DNA of 64,000 bases from Gammaproteobacteria bacterium (GCA_024229935.1 JAAERX010000027.1:62001-126000); one strand, 5' to 3'; positions 46,857 through 56,228 are shown, numbered from the stretch's first letter. Numbers and translations are program-made. The notes: generated from the letters alone by a model not told the origin.

Positions 46857-47567
46857 ATGACTGATCTGAAAACCAGCATATTGCCGTTTATAACCACTCT
46901 TTTTATGAGCACGGCTTCTGTGGCACAACCCACAATATTGCCTGACCCCACTTCCACAGACTTCTGTGTAACAGTACAGAAGATTCTGGCTAATACTGAG
47001 ATCACTGGCACTAATGAAATTTTCAACAATATGCCAGATTACCGACATTCCAAACCTGAACCAAATCCACTACTAATCTTTCAGGTTGTTACCTATGACG
47101 AAGTCAGCCCTATACTGGTTTCGTGCAAAGTTAAAACTGCAGACCATTTACAGGCCGAGTATGGCGAAGATGCAGCAGGCCCACAGGTCTATTGCCCTGC
47201 TGTAACCAGCATGGTGCGAGCACAAGCAGTCTCCGAACTAAAAGCCGAAGGTAATGCTGCAGCCGCTACCGCTGCCGAAGGTTTCATACTGGATAACACC
47301 GAGCCCTTCCTGATGGGCAGTGATTACCTGTCAGACTTTGAGCCTGTTTACATAGGCAAAGATGGTGCAATACATATTGCTTCGCCGGGTCTGCAGTCTA
47401 ACTGGGATAGCTGGATCAGCTACATCATGCCAGACCGGTTGCTTGGCCAGACCTACTGTCATCTGACTACAGTCGCTTACATGAAACGTATTGCCAAGGG
47501 TGATGCAGAGCCTGGTAAGACACTGACTACAGAAGATAATGCCCCCGTTAACCCTCCAGAGAGCTGA
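46857..47567 (+). CDS. Secreted protein of unknown function
   Basis: A 236-residue protein with a signal peptide (ILPFITTLFMSTASVA, cleavage before QPT). The mature part has four cysteines, an Ala-rich helix (EGNAAAATAAEG) and a Pro-rich end. No family recognised. A strong terminator follows at 47623, so it is monocistronic. Confidence 0.6.
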   Translation: MTDLKTSILPFITTLFMSTASVAQPTILPDPTSTDFCVTVQKILANTEITGTNEIFNNMPDYRHSKPEPNPLLIFQVVTYDEVSPILVSCKVKTADHLQAEYGEDAAGPQVYCPAVTSMVRAQAVSELKAEGNAAAATAAEGFILDNTEPFLMGSDYLSDFEPVYIGKDGAIHIASPGLQSNWDSWISYIMPDRLLGQTYCHLTTVAYMKRIAKGDAEPGKTLTTEDNAPVNPPES

Positions 47568-47622
47568 TAATTCTTTACAGCGCCTCATTCAAATCTTATT
47601 CGAAGCGCCATGGTAAACACAA

Positions 47623-47662
47623 AAGGCCCGCTACTAGTTCACTAATAGCGGGCCTCTTTTTA
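47623..47662. terminator. Rho-independent terminator (bidirectional)
   Basis: Long near-perfect stem AGGCCCGCTA.TAG / CTA.TAGCGGGCCT with flanking A-run and T-run. It serves the secreted-protein gene and, on the other strand, the membrane-protein gene ending at 47690. Confidence 0.88.
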
Positions 47663-47689
47663 GTTATATGTATTTATAAATAGATAAGT

Positions 47690-48121
47690 TCAGACTGGCT
47701 TTAGCAACATTAATGAAAAGGCTACGATCAACAATAAAACATGACCAATCTGCAGAATACACTGCATACCTGTCTTAATCTCACTTCCGCTTCTTGCAAC
47801 TTCCATACGCGCTGGTTTTGTGATCCGTACAAGAGCAACCATATAAAAAATCATAATCACCAGACTCATCCACAGCCAAAGCTCTGACATTGCCCACGGG
47901 CCCTGTATAGCCAGAACTAAGCCTGTGACGGTTAGAATACCGGCAACTAAATTTTCAATAAAGCCAACTCTATTAGCTGTATTTACAGCCAGTAAATTGC
48001 CCTGATCTTTAGCCGGTTTTACAGCTATCCATACAGCAAGCCCTACAGAAACATGTGCCAATATAAGTAGCAAAATTGCAGAGCCAGCATGAACAGTGCT
48101 TAAAGTAATCGGAAAACTCAT
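47690..48121 (-). CDS. Four-helix membrane protein (CopD/DUF2269-like)
   Basis: A 143-residue protein with four membrane helices and histidines in helix 1 (VHAGSA, LAHVSV) and helix 4 (QIGHVLL), placed as heme or metal ligands. It looks like the CopD/DUF2269 type of small membrane protein. It sits downstream of a b561 cytochrome on the same strand, in the run that starts with the Nod gene. A similar protein is at 55125-55601. Confidence 0.55.
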   Translation of the reverse strand: MSFPITLSTVHAGSAILLLILAHVSVGLAVWIAVKPAKDQGNLLAVNTANRVGFIENLVAGILTVTGLVLAIQGPWAMSELWLWMSLVIMIFYMVALVRITKPARMEVARSGSEIKTGMQCILQIGHVLLLIVAFSLMLLKPV

Positions 48122-48199
48122 AAAAAAACCTTACTTCAGTTACAACAATCTGTCTAACACTACAAAACCAGACAGTAAAATGGTATCAAAAATCAGATA

Positions 48200-48691
48200 T
48201 CAGTCAGATAAGCCTATTATGGTTCTTTCAACACCATGCACGAGCACAAGCACAATAAGCAACCAGGCCATCATGCCATGCATATCCATAAACACAGCAT
48301 GCAGGCGCTCATTGGCATCAGCAAGTGCTGAAATATTAATAAAACCAAATGCACGGACCTCATAATCAATAAATGCGGCATTCAATATGCCTATAACAGC
48401 CTGTATCAGTACCAGCGGGTAGAAAACCCATTGCAAAATCATAGACGGTCTTTTCCACCACCCCGGCGGTACATAGAGTTTATGCGCTCTGCGCCACCAC
48501 CAACGGTACAACATCAGGACAATTATTAAGATGCCTATCCCTGAGTGAATCATGAGATATATCAGCTTTATATTCAATTCAAACCCTCCGAATCTCCATC
48601 CGGACAGCAAATTAAAGGCTATAAAAAATCCTGCAACCCAGTGCAATACTCTGGCAACGGTGTAATTAAATTTTGTATTTGATCCAGACAT
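48200..48691 (-). CDS. Cytochrome b561-family membrane protein
   Basis: A 163-residue protein with four membrane helices and histidines typical of bacterial b561/Ni-Fe-hydrogenase b-type cytochromes: ARVLHWVAGFF, MIHSGIG, ERLHAVFMDMHG and VLVHGVE. It can bind two hemes b and pass electrons between quinol and a periplasmic partner. It lies in the minus-strand run below the Nod gene, but a large terminator at 49499 separates the two. Confidence 0.85.
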   Translation of the reverse strand: MSGSNTKFNYTVARVLHWVAGFFIAFNLLSGWRFGGFELNIKLIYLMIHSGIGILIIVLMLYRWWWRRAHKLYVPPGWWKRPSMILQWVFYPLVLIQAVIGILNAAFIDYEVRAFGFINISALADANERLHAVFMDMHGMMAWLLIVLVLVHGVERTIIGLSD

Positions 48692-48760
48692 GAAATTCGT
48701 TTCTCTTACTTTAGCTTCCTAATAGACAACATCTAAGCTGCTTTAAGCTGATTCTTCTAC

Positions 48761-49384
48761 CTACTCGGGATTTGGAGTCTGCCCCGCAAATTCCACAGCC
48801 TCAAGCATGCCAACACCTATACTAATATTTTCCCTTACTGCTCCCTCTGTCCCGACACGTACTCGATTGGCACCAATAATACCGCCCTCAAATGCTCCAC
48901 CAGTATACGTTGAGGTGATTTTCTCATGCATCAAAGTTGTGTTATCTACCGTACGGTAAAGTGTCCACATAACATCCATAGTGACAGTCATACTTATACT
49001 GAATGAGGGTGCATCAACCTTAATAACCCTGATTTTTAGTAAATATGGAGTGTTACTACTAAGCTCAGTGCTGGGAAAAGCGCCCTTGGCACGAAGCATG
49101 GGCACTATGAGCTCCACCTTCTTAGAGTCATCAATCCCAGAGAAGATGCCACTTTCGATAATCGCTTCTGCAGCAGCCTCAGTAAAGTAATCTGTATTTA
49201 TACCGCTGGATGCACCACTGACAACCAGACCAAGTGGGCCAGGTTTCATCTCTTCAGTTAGTGAGAGGTTATCTGAAGCCTTAGCATCTGTAACCTCCAA
49301 AGCCTCAGATGCCATCACTACAGAGCAGAATGCCAATATACTGCCTGCAATAATGCTCAACATTAAACGCTGTTTCATAGCCAT
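48761..49384 (-). CDS. Secreted protein of unknown function
   Basis: A 207-residue protein with a signal peptide (LMLSIIAGSILAFCSVVMAS). The mature part is beta-rich with a glycine-rich stretch (TGGAFEGGIIGA) that could insert in or coat a membrane. No family recognised; it loosely resembles small envelope lipoproteins but has no lipobox. ATG 49384 is chosen because GGAG lies seven bases upstream; the frame is open further but without a ribosome site. Confidence 0.65.
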   Translation of the reverse strand: MAMKQRLMLSIIAGSILAFCSVVMASEALEVTDAKASDNLSLTEEMKPGPLGLVVSGASSGINTDYFTEAAAEAIIESGIFSGIDDSKKVELIVPMLRAKGAFPSTELSSNTPYLLKIRVIKVDAPSFSISMTVTMDVMWTLYRTVDNTTLMHEKITSTYTGGAFEGGIIGANRVRVGTEGAVRENISIGVGMLEAVEFAGQTPNPE

Positions 49385-49498
49385 TTCAGATCTCCTCAGA
49401 AAGCTTTGTATCATTTTTTCCCTGCACCGGTCATCCGTGTTTAGCACCCGGACATCCGTGATTAACACAATGTATGGCAATGATTCAGACATAAAGAA

Positions 49499-49560
49499 GC
49501 GGGCTCTGCGGAGGGTCATTCAACTCAGTTGAACAAACCCCTACAGAGCCCGCCGTTTTT
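49499..49560 (-). terminator. Large terminator/cruciform below the Nod gene
   Basis: A 10-bp perfect outer stem GCGGGCTCTG (49499-49508) / CAGAGCCCGC (49544-49553) encloses an inner pair AGGGT/ACCCCT and a central TTCAAC/GTTGAA hairpin. T-runs flank it. It probably ends the Nod transcript. Confidence 0.85.
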
Positions 49561-49597
49561 ACCTAACCCCCTATTACAGGGAGCCCGGGAGTCTTAC

Positions 49598-51967
49598 TTA
49601 ACCTCCCAGAGAAGGGTCTTTCTGATGCTGCCAGTCATTCTCATAGACAGTCCATTCACCCTCTTCAACCTCTTCTTCCTTACGACGAAGCTTGGTGCCT
49701 CGAGAAAGGATGAACCACATCATAGGTAGCAAGCCACCCCAGATGAATACGGCGCCACCGATGATACGGCAGGATGTCAAGAATGCGAACACCGGACCCT
49801 CTACAATTTCTGCAGAACGGGCATACCAGGTACCTTCTGTGTAAGCGATCCAAGTCTGATACAACCCAACTGGGAACAGATCAAGGAACATCATCAGTAT
49901 CAAACCAATATTCAAAGACCAGAATGATGTGCGAACCAGTTTTGGATTCCAGGCAGATTTATGGAATAAATGCTGACAGCAGAACAGCATTCCGCCCAGC
50001 GCGATATTACCTTTCACACCAAACATAGCTGCATGAGCGTGGTTACCCGTTAGATAAGTTGCATGCTCATAGTAGTTAACGATAGGCAGGTTAACTACCG
50101 AGCCAAGTACACCAGCTCCAAAAATATTCCAGAAGTTAACGCCCAGGATAAACAACCAGACACCTTCCATAACAATAGTCTGTTTACCTTCAACCACTTT
50201 CTGGTTAGCCAGTGCACCTTCCTGACGCATTTGCCATGCATCAAGAGTAAGCAGGAGTAATGGCAATACCTGAAGAGTTGAGAACACACTACCAAGGGCA
50301 ATGATGCCTGTAGGTTTAGCTATCCAGTAGAAGTTATGAGAGATACCAATCGTTGCAGTAATCAGGAAGAGCATCACAGCAAGGAAGATAACTCGTTCTG
50401 CCATCATCCGGGTGATAAGACCCATCTGAACCAGCATGTAGCCGACGATGACGGTTGTGAATACCTCAAAGGTAACCTCAACCCACATATGTACGACCAT
50501 CCAACGCCAGTAATCAGAGATAGCAAAGTTCATTTCTGGTTGAACTAAAAGACCAAAGAACAGGAACATAACCATGATGCCACTGCCATAAAGCAGCCAT
50601 GATGGAACAGACCAGATATTTCTTCGAGTCAGCCAAGGCTTAACAGCACGGTAGATAATAAAGATCCAGAGGGCAAATGCAGCCAACAGGGTGAACTGGA
50701 AGAAACGACCCAGCTCCATGAATTCCCAACCCTGACTACCGAACCAATATGCCATGTTGTCGCTAAGCATACCGGTGATACCCATGTAGATACCTACGAT
50801 CGCACCAACACCGGTAACGAGACACAGGACAAACAACAGGTTAATCAGTGTCTTTTGACCGGCAGGAACCTTCGAAATCCTTGGCAGGAAGAAGATGGTA
50901 TAGCCAACCCAGCACATAAAGAACCAGAAAATCTGAAGGAGAGTATGGTAACTACGAACAACCTGGAAAGGAATAAGTTCATTCAGATTTATTCCAAACG
51001 GACGAACAAAGTCCATCGCGCCAATAACACCACCCAGAATCTGAACACCAAATACTAGAACCGCCAAAACGAAGAACTTATAAGTAGCTCTCTGAGTAGG
51101 CCGAACATATTCGTTCTCAAGGTCATAGGTGGTAAGTGACTGCCCACCTTCTGCCTCACTAGAATCGAATACATCAACTTCCTGCTCTTTCATCTGACCG
51201 TATGCATACAGAACAACCATCACGCCTACAAAAAGAGCAAAGATTGAAAACACACTCCAGAAGAATGTTGCTGCAGTAGGGCTGTTGCCAGCGTCCTTAT
51301 CACCAGGCCAGTTATGCGTATAACTGTATGTTTCACCCGGTCGATTTGCTCCAGAAACCCAACCACCCCAGTAGAAAAAAGCTGATAAAGCACGAAGGTC
51401 AGCAGGATCAGAAATAAACCCTGTTGGCTCAAATGATTCAGCATAAGTAGGGTCATTAAACATCCGTGTGTAATGGTCTGTCAGGTCAGCATAGGCTGAA
51501 ACCTGAGCATCATTAAGACGAATAACACCCGCTTCTTCATCATATCCGTTGTTATGAATTTCACGTATTACACGAACCGCAATTGCATCATGATCATGTT
51601 GGGACAGCTCTCCAGCTGAACGCCCAAGCTCACGAGCATAATGTGCACGCATGCCCAATACAGTTCTATGCAAAGCATCAGCCGTAAAATCGGGCCCACG
51701 CTCTCCGCCATCACCCCAGAAGGAGCCATAATTCATCAAACCACGGATATGGAATAGTTCCTGTCCACGTTTGATTTCTGCTCTTGAAAACACAGTTTCC
51801 CCTGTGGGGGATACATAAGTTTCCAACGGAGGAGAACCCATATAGGTTGCACCACCGAGATAAATCAACCCAGCGATACATATCGCAGAGACGATCATAA
51901 AGTGCGTTAGCCAGTTTTTCTTATTAACCAGCCATAACGCCATGTTCTGGGGACTAGAGTCACTCAT
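49598..51967 (-). CDS. nod: Putative nitric oxide dismutase (Nod, qNor-like)
   Basis: A 789-residue protein with the qNor layout: N-terminal helix, a periplasmic cytochrome-like domain without heme c (about 45-230), then about thirteen membrane helices. Ordinary qNor binds FeB with three His and a nearby Glu. Here FeB His493 and Glu497 (HMWVE) are present. The His-His pair is His544-Asn545 (SHNFYW), the active-site Glu is Gln566 (STLQVLP), and the quinol-site Asp is Gly738 (RIIGGAVF). Heme ligands His643/His645 (NHAHAAMFG) remain. These changes are those described for NO dismutase of Methylomirabilis and strain HdN1, proposed to convert 2 NO to N2 + O2. GGAG precedes ATG 51967. Confidence 0.9.
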   Translation of the reverse strand: MSDSSPQNMALWLVNKKNWLTHFMIVSAICIAGLIYLGGATYMGSPPLETYVSPTGETVFSRAEIKRGQELFHIRGLMNYGSFWGDGGERGPDFTADALHRTVLGMRAHYARELGRSAGELSQHDHDAIAVRVIREIHNNGYDEEAGVIRLNDAQVSAYADLTDHYTRMFNDPTYAESFEPTGFISDPADLRALSAFFYWGGWVSGANRPGETYSYTHNWPGDKDAGNSPTAATFFWSVFSIFALFVGVMVVLYAYGQMKEQEVDVFDSSEAEGGQSLTTYDLENEYVRPTQRATYKFFVLAVLVFGVQILGGVIGAMDFVRPFGINLNELIPFQVVRSYHTLLQIFWFFMCWVGYTIFFLPRISKVPAGQKTLINLLFVLCLVTGVGAIVGIYMGITGMLSDNMAYWFGSQGWEFMELGRFFQFTLLAAFALWIFIIYRAVKPWLTRRNIWSVPSWLLYGSGIMVMFLFFGLLVQPEMNFAISDYWRWMVVHMWVEVTFEVFTTVIVGYMLVQMGLITRMMAERVIFLAVMLFLITATIGISHNFYWIAKPTGIIALGSVFSTLQVLPLLLLTLDAWQMRQEGALANQKVVEGKQTIVMEGVWLFILGVNFWNIFGAGVLGSVVNLPIVNYYEHATYLTGNHAHAAMFGVKGNIALGGMLFCCQHLFHKSAWNPKLVRTSFWSLNIGLILMMFLDLFPVGLYQTWIAYTEGTWYARSAEIVEGPVFAFLTSCRIIGGAVFIWGGLLPMMWFILSRGTKLRRKEEEVEEGEWTVYENDWQHQKDPSLGG

Positions 51968-52573
51968 TTGTCAGCTCCTTCAATTAAACGGCTCCCAAAT
52001 GGCCGCTAAACTAAGCTTAGGTATATTAATACTGATACCAACTATAAATAACGAGTTACCCACAGCACTGGCACCAGCCATATGACGAACATTTACTACT
52101 TACTGATACTTATTTCAGAATGGAAAAATAAGTTATTTCAAGCAGCTGTGATATAAGTATTAGCGCGTAATGGCGATTTATTAGTACCTAGAAGTAAGTA
52201 CAAGTACCTACATTAACTTATGGTCTGAGCACCTCCTTCCCCTCTTGTGAAGCAGTATGCTGCGAAGCTCACCTTTGATTTCACCTCTCTCAGCTTATAT
52301 TTCTCCTGACAGTAGATATTTAAATCTGCCATAAGCACGCAAGACAGCAATTTTGTGGCATTTCATAAAGCCAAATATTTTTTCCTTCCAGATATACGGC
52401 ATCTCCGCAATAGAATCATGGTCTGGGTTAGGGGTAGACTTCCCTGCTGAAAGACTCGAGGCATCATTAATGCATATCATTAGTAAATGCTGCATCACAG
52501 CTTTCACAAGCCTGTCAGATCCAGTAATGCATCAAATGCAATGCAAGCAGAAGCAATAAACTAGAGCATATAA
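51968..52573. other. Intergenic region between nod and the MORN genes
   Basis: 606 bp. It should contain the nod promoter on the minus strand. Two pairs of direct repeats are seen: TTATTTCA at 52110-52117 and 52133-52140, and AGTACCTA at 52183-52190 and 52203-52210. No FNR-type TTGAT-N4-ATCAA site was found. A short open frame on the minus strand (52295-52507) has no ribosome site and is not called. Confidence 0.45.
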
Positions 52574-53461
52574 ATGGCGACTAACCCCTTTTCATGGTTT
52601 ACCTCTCTCTTTACAAAGGCTAAAGCTGATGGCCCATATGAGGTATTTCATAAAAACGGTCAACTAAAATGTCAGGGTACTTATAAAGACGGTCATAAAG
52701 ATGGCCCTCACGAGTCATACTCCAAAAAAGGCCATTTAGAATCCAAAGGCAACTATAAGGACAACAAAAAAGAGGGCTTATGGGAAAGTTATTCTGCAAC
52801 AGGTGACGTATTGTTCTCAGGCAGCTATATATCTGGACAACCTGATGGTACCCACAACCGATTCCATAATAATGGCCAGTTACGAGACAAGCAGTCCTAT
52901 ATAAACGGCAAAAATGAAGGACTCTGGGAACTCTTTTATGCAAATGGCCAATTAAAATCCAGGGGTGACTATAAAAACGGTAAACGAGAAGGTTCCTTTG
53001 AGATTTACTACAACAATGGTCAGCTAAGATCTAAAGGTAGTCATCATAATGATAAACGAGATGCTCTTTATGAGTCATACTTTGAAAATGGTCAGCTAGA
53101 ATCTACAGGTAGCTACAAGGACGGCAATAAAGATGGGCCATGGAAAGAATTTTATGAATATGGTCAGTTAAAATTTTCAGGGTCCTATATAGATGGGAAA
53201 CAAGATGGTTTTTGGGAAATCTTACATGAGAACGGTCAGCTGAAATCTGCTGGAAGCTATAGGAATGATAAGCAGGAAGGTCCCTTTGAGGAATTCTCTG
53301 AGAGCGGTCAATTATTGGTTAAAGAGCATTATGAAAACGGTCAGAAGCATGGACCATATGAGTCTTATGAAGACAATGGTCAATTGAAGTCCAGAGGAAG
53401 CTTTAAGTACGGCAGACTCGATGGGTCATTTGAACTATATAAAGATGGAGTCCTTCAATAG
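52574..53461 (+). CDS. MORN-repeat protein (11 repeats)
   Basis: A 295-residue protein made almost wholly of 24-residue MORN-variant (PF07661-type) repeats: eleven full copies from about residue 18 plus a partial twelfth. The consensus is DGPWExYxxNGQLKSxGSYKDGK. There is no signal peptide or enzyme motif. Such YwqK-like proteins form elongated beta sheets; some are immunity partners of toxins, most are of unknown role. A second MORN gene starts 47 bp downstream, so the pair is probably one transcript. Confidence 0.85.
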   Translation: MATNPFSWFTSLFTKAKADGPYEVFHKNGQLKCQGTYKDGHKDGPHESYSKKGHLESKGNYKDNKKEGLWESYSATGDVLFSGSYISGQPDGTHNRFHNNGQLRDKQSYINGKNEGLWELFYANGQLKSRGDYKNGKREGSFEIYYNNGQLRSKGSHHNDKRDALYESYFENGQLESTGSYKDGNKDGPWKEFYEYGQLKFSGSYIDGKQDGFWEILHENGQLKSAGSYRNDKQEGPFEEFSESGQLLVKEHYENGQKHGPYESYEDNGQLKSRGSFKYGRLDGSFELYKDGVLQ

Positions 53462-53508
53462 AGGAGCATGAGAGCAGCGATAACTCAAAGCCTCATCAAC
53501 TATTTATT

Positions 53509-54120
53509 ATGAATTCTAAATCTCGTTTTTGGTACAAAATTATAAGTCTGCTCCCAGACGGCCCCTGGATGTGGGGTCTAAAAGCCAGACAGCTGGACTC
53601 AAAAGGCGGCTATAAGGATGGAAAACAGGAAGGCCCCTGGGAAATGTACTACGAAAGTGGCCAGATTGAATTTAAGGGCCACTATAAGTCCGGAAGGCGC
53701 CACGGTCCTTGGGAACTGTTCTATGAAAATGGGCAGTTAAGAGTTAAAGGGAAATCCAAGAATGGCAGACCTGATGGCTTTTTTGAAAAGTATTATGAGA
53801 ATGGCCAGCTAGAAGAAAGGTACAGCTGTACAAACGGGGAACAATTTGGCTCATTTGAAAAATTTCATGAAAACGGCAGATTAAAAGAGAAGGGATACTA
53901 TAACAATGGTTATAAAGACGGCCTTCTGGAAGCCTACCATGAGAACGGCCAGCTAAATAAAAAAGGACATTACTTGGGCGGTGGTATGGATGGTCCCTGG
54001 GAGTACTACTATGATAATGGCCAGCTGGGAAAAAGAGAAAACTATAAAGACGGTATGCTTGATGGCCTTTGGGAATATTTTGATGAAGACGGCCAGCTAA
54101 AAGAACGACGAAACTACTAA
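53509..54120 (+). CDS. MORN-repeat protein (about 8 repeats)
   Basis: A 203-residue companion of the gene upstream, with about eight 24-residue repeats of the same type (EGPWEMYYESGQIEFKGHY as one copy) after a short basic, slightly hydrophobic N-terminus (KIISLLPDGPWMWGLK). It is more diverged than the first protein, so the duplication is not recent. No toxin domain is seen in either protein or next to them. Confidence 0.85.
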   Translation: MNSKSRFWYKIISLLPDGPWMWGLKARQLDSKGGYKDGKQEGPWEMYYESGQIEFKGHYKSGRRHGPWELFYENGQLRVKGKSKNGRPDGFFEKYYENGQLEERYSCTNGEQFGSFEKFHENGRLKEKGYYNNGYKDGLLEAYHENGQLNKKGHYLGGGMDGPWEYYYDNGQLGKRENYKDGMLDGLWEYFDEDGQLKERRNY

Positions 54121-54172
54121 GTTAGTCGTGCACACAACCCTTTTAAGGGTATCTACTTAAAGTTTAAATTCT

Positions 54173-54496
54173 CTACCTACCTATTCGCCCGGGATCCGGA
54201 GTAACCTCTGGCTCTCGCATGTCGGTTGCAATTGCTCTGGCAAAACTCCAGTCACCACCAGAATTCGTATACAACCAAACATCCTGATGCATTTCCTTAT
54301 CCTCGGGCTTTTCATAGTAGATATGACATTTAACACTATCTACAGACCCATCACTTGAACCAACATCAAAAATTTTATAGGTAGGATTCTGTGCAGAAAA
54401 ATCGTTCTTAACCAAAATATTGCATGGGTCCTGCAGAAAAACATAGTAAAGAACCGCCATAAAAATTAGAAATAGAAAAAAATAATATTTTGACAT
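54173..54496 (-). CDS. Small anchored protein of unknown function
   Basis: A 107-residue protein with an N-terminal membrane helix or signal (YYFFLFLIFMAVLYYVFL) and a polar domain with two cysteines (DPCNIL, VKCHIYY) that could pair outside the cytoplasm. No family recognised. It follows fdxA on the same strand by 62 bp. Confidence 0.6.
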   Translation of the reverse strand: MSKYYFFLFLIFMAVLYYVFLQDPCNILVKNDFSAQNPTYKIFDVGSSDGSVDSVKCHIYYEKPEDKEMHQDVWLYTNSGGDWSFARAIATDMREPEVTPDPGRIGR

Positions 54497-54558
54497 CTTC
54501 TCAACCCTTAAAACTTTAGGACAATTGTTAGGCGCACATTAACAGCAGCCAAAACCAT

Positions 54559-54882
54559 CTAGCGCTCTAACAGCTTCAGTTTATCTGGCACGCCATCCCA
54601 TTCCTCTGCATCTGGTGGTGATGATTGTTTTTCTGAAATATTAGGCCAAATAGCAGCCAGCTCTTCATTTAGCTTGATAAACCCACGCTGTCCCTCAGGA
54701 ACCTGCTTATAGTCCATAATCGCGTCCACTGGGCATGCTGGCCTGCAAAGCGCACAGTCTATGCACTCACTTCCATCGATCACTAAAAAATTGGGCCCTT
54801 CATAAAAAGCATCAACCGGACAGACATCTGCACAATTTGTATGCTTGCAGTTTATGCAATTTTCTGTAACAACAAATGGCAT
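54559..54882 (-). CDS. fdxA: 7Fe ferredoxin FdxA
   Basis: A 107-residue ferredoxin with one [3Fe-4S] and one [4Fe-4S] cluster, formed by Cys9, 12, 17, 21, 40, 43, 46 and 50 in the pattern CxxCxxxxCxxxCP...CxxCxxCxxxCP. The C-terminal helix ([17 protein letters not shown]) is typical of the proteobacterial FdxA type. It is a cytoplasmic low-potential electron carrier. It lies between MORN genes and the nirS region. Confidence 0.95.
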   Translation of the reverse strand: MPFVVTENCINCKHTNCADVCPVDAFYEGPNFLVIDGSECIDCALCRPACPVDAIMDYKQVPEGQRGFIKLNEELAAIWPNISEKQSSPPDAEEWDGVPDKLKLLER

Positions 54883-55124
54883 TATTAAAGTGCTCGTTGT
54901 ATTTCTTTCTGAAGTTCAGCGACTGGTTTAGGCTACTTCTCAGACTCTATTTTATTTCTTCTACAAAAGAAATAGTTAATATCCAACAGAAAAGCAACAC
55001 AAAACCCTTGTATTTCTACTTATAAGAATTTCTTGAGACAGACTTCACCGTGACAAAGTAGAACAACCCTGCCCGCTTTCATAAAATCAGAGAACTGTTC
55101 AAAATTATTCAAAGCTATAAGAAA

Positions 55125-55601
55125 TTAGAGCCACAGCCACCCATGACTACCCGCAACAGCCCCCGCAATGGTTACCAGGCTAAACATCAACATTACCCAA
55201 TGCATCCAGTTAATATGCTGAAAGGCTGTCTGTGGTGCCACCTTTATAGCGTTTGCAAACCATCGATGCAGAAACAACGGCTCAAGAATAAATAACATGA
55301 GCGCAAATACAAGCCAGACGAAAGACATGGAAAAAAGCCACCAGTAACCAGCCCTTAGGAACAAAGCCCATGAGTCAGTTACATACAGCATATAAGTTCC
55401 TGACAAGCCAGTCAGTAGAACGGCTGCCCGTGCCTGCAACGAAAATCGGGACTCAAGGCATTCAAATAACTCTACACTATCCTTATCACAACCCTTCTCA
55501 ACAACACTTGGAATAATGATAGTGGTAACAAACCAAACCCCACCAATCCAGATCACCACACCAAGTACATGTACAATACGGGCAAATGCAACTGCTTCCA
55601 T
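55125..55601 (-). CDS. Four-helix membrane protein (CopD-like)
   Basis: A 158-residue protein with four membrane helices and helix-1 pattern ARIVHVLGVVIWIGG, as in CopD-like proteins where the His binds heme or copper. More His residues sit in the last two helices (FLHRWF, WMHWVM). ATG 55601 is used because AGGAGG lies five bases upstream; GTG 55607 would add two residues. It is divergent from the hemerythrin-like gene and similar in layout to 47690-48121. Confidence 0.65.
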   Translation of the reverse strand: MEAVAFARIVHVLGVVIWIGGVWFVTTIIIPSVVEKGCDKDSVELFECLESRFSLQARAAVLLTGLSGTYMLYVTDSWALFLRAGYWWLFSMSFVWLVFALMLFILEPLFLHRWFANAIKVAPQTAFQHINWMHWVMLMFSLVTIAGAVAGSHGWLWL

Positions 55602-55691
55602 AGGCACCTCCTGCCTTAAGTTTAGTGGGATTTCTTCTTCATATAAAATGCAAATGAAAATCTATCTGCTATTACCCAAAAAGCCCTGATA

Positions 55692-56228
55692 ATGCCTGAT
55701 AATGACAAACTAACTGAAGCAATTACCCTGTGCCATCAAGGGCTTGATGAATATTTTCTGCTGCACCAGGAAGCTGTTCTACTGGGGAAATTTGATGATG
55801 CCAGTCAAATATTAAATTGCTTTAAGGTGCTGCATAACCTGCACATGCGCTTTGAAGATGAGCTATTAATCCCCAAGCTCACCGATTTGGGTGATAAAGG
55901 CCGTTGGCCTGCTTTTCTCTATACGGCAGAGCATGCCAAAATCCAGGAATTACTGGAAAAAACCACAAGAAACCTGCAGTTACTTAGTAATAAGCAGCTA
56001 GAGGGAAATAGCTTAAGAAGGAGCATTATAGCTTTCTTGGATAATGAAAAGGTTTTCAAAGGCGTATGTGAGCACCATCAGGAACGAGAGGAAGCAGGCA
56101 TACTTCCAGAACTAAATAAGCAAACCGATAAGACGTGGCGTAGAAGCATTATTAAGCCATTTCTTAATGAATGGGAGCGCTGCATGGAACAGAATATGCA
56201 GGTAATAAATAAAATAGACTGGCTGTAA
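55692..56228 (+). CDS. Hemerythrin-like (HHE) protein
   Basis: A 178-residue four-helix-bundle protein. Candidate di-iron ligands are HNLHMRFEDELLIPKL, AEHAKIQELL and CEHHQEREEAGILPEL, the HxxxE spacing of HHE domains. Such proteins bind O2 or NO; one type (NorA/DnrN-like) guards against NO in denitrifiers. Its position between the Nod and NirS genes fits a role as NO or O2 buffer, but this is inference. Confidence 0.75.
   Translation: MPDNDKLTEAITLCHQGLDEYFLLHQEAVLLGKFDDASQILNCFKVLHNLHMRFEDELLIPKLTDLGDKGRWPAFLYTAEHAKIQELLEKTTRNLQLLSNKQLEGNSLRRSIIAFLDNEKVFKGVCEHHQEREEAGILPELNKQTDKTWRRSIIKPFLNEWERCMEQNMQVINKIDWL

Noticed and set aside
49598-51967. Ordinary quinol-dependent NO reductase (norZ/qNor)
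   Set aside because: Overall similarity fits, but the HN pair, Gln566 and the lost quinol-site Asp argue for Nod instead.
52295-52507. 70-codon minus-strand open frame upstream of nod
   Set aside because: No ribosome site and no recognisable family; could be an old gene fragment but this cannot be supported.
52574-54120. CRISPR or satellite array suggested by 72-bp periodicity
   Set aside because: The period reflects 24-residue protein repeats; DNA copies are too diverged and have no spacers.
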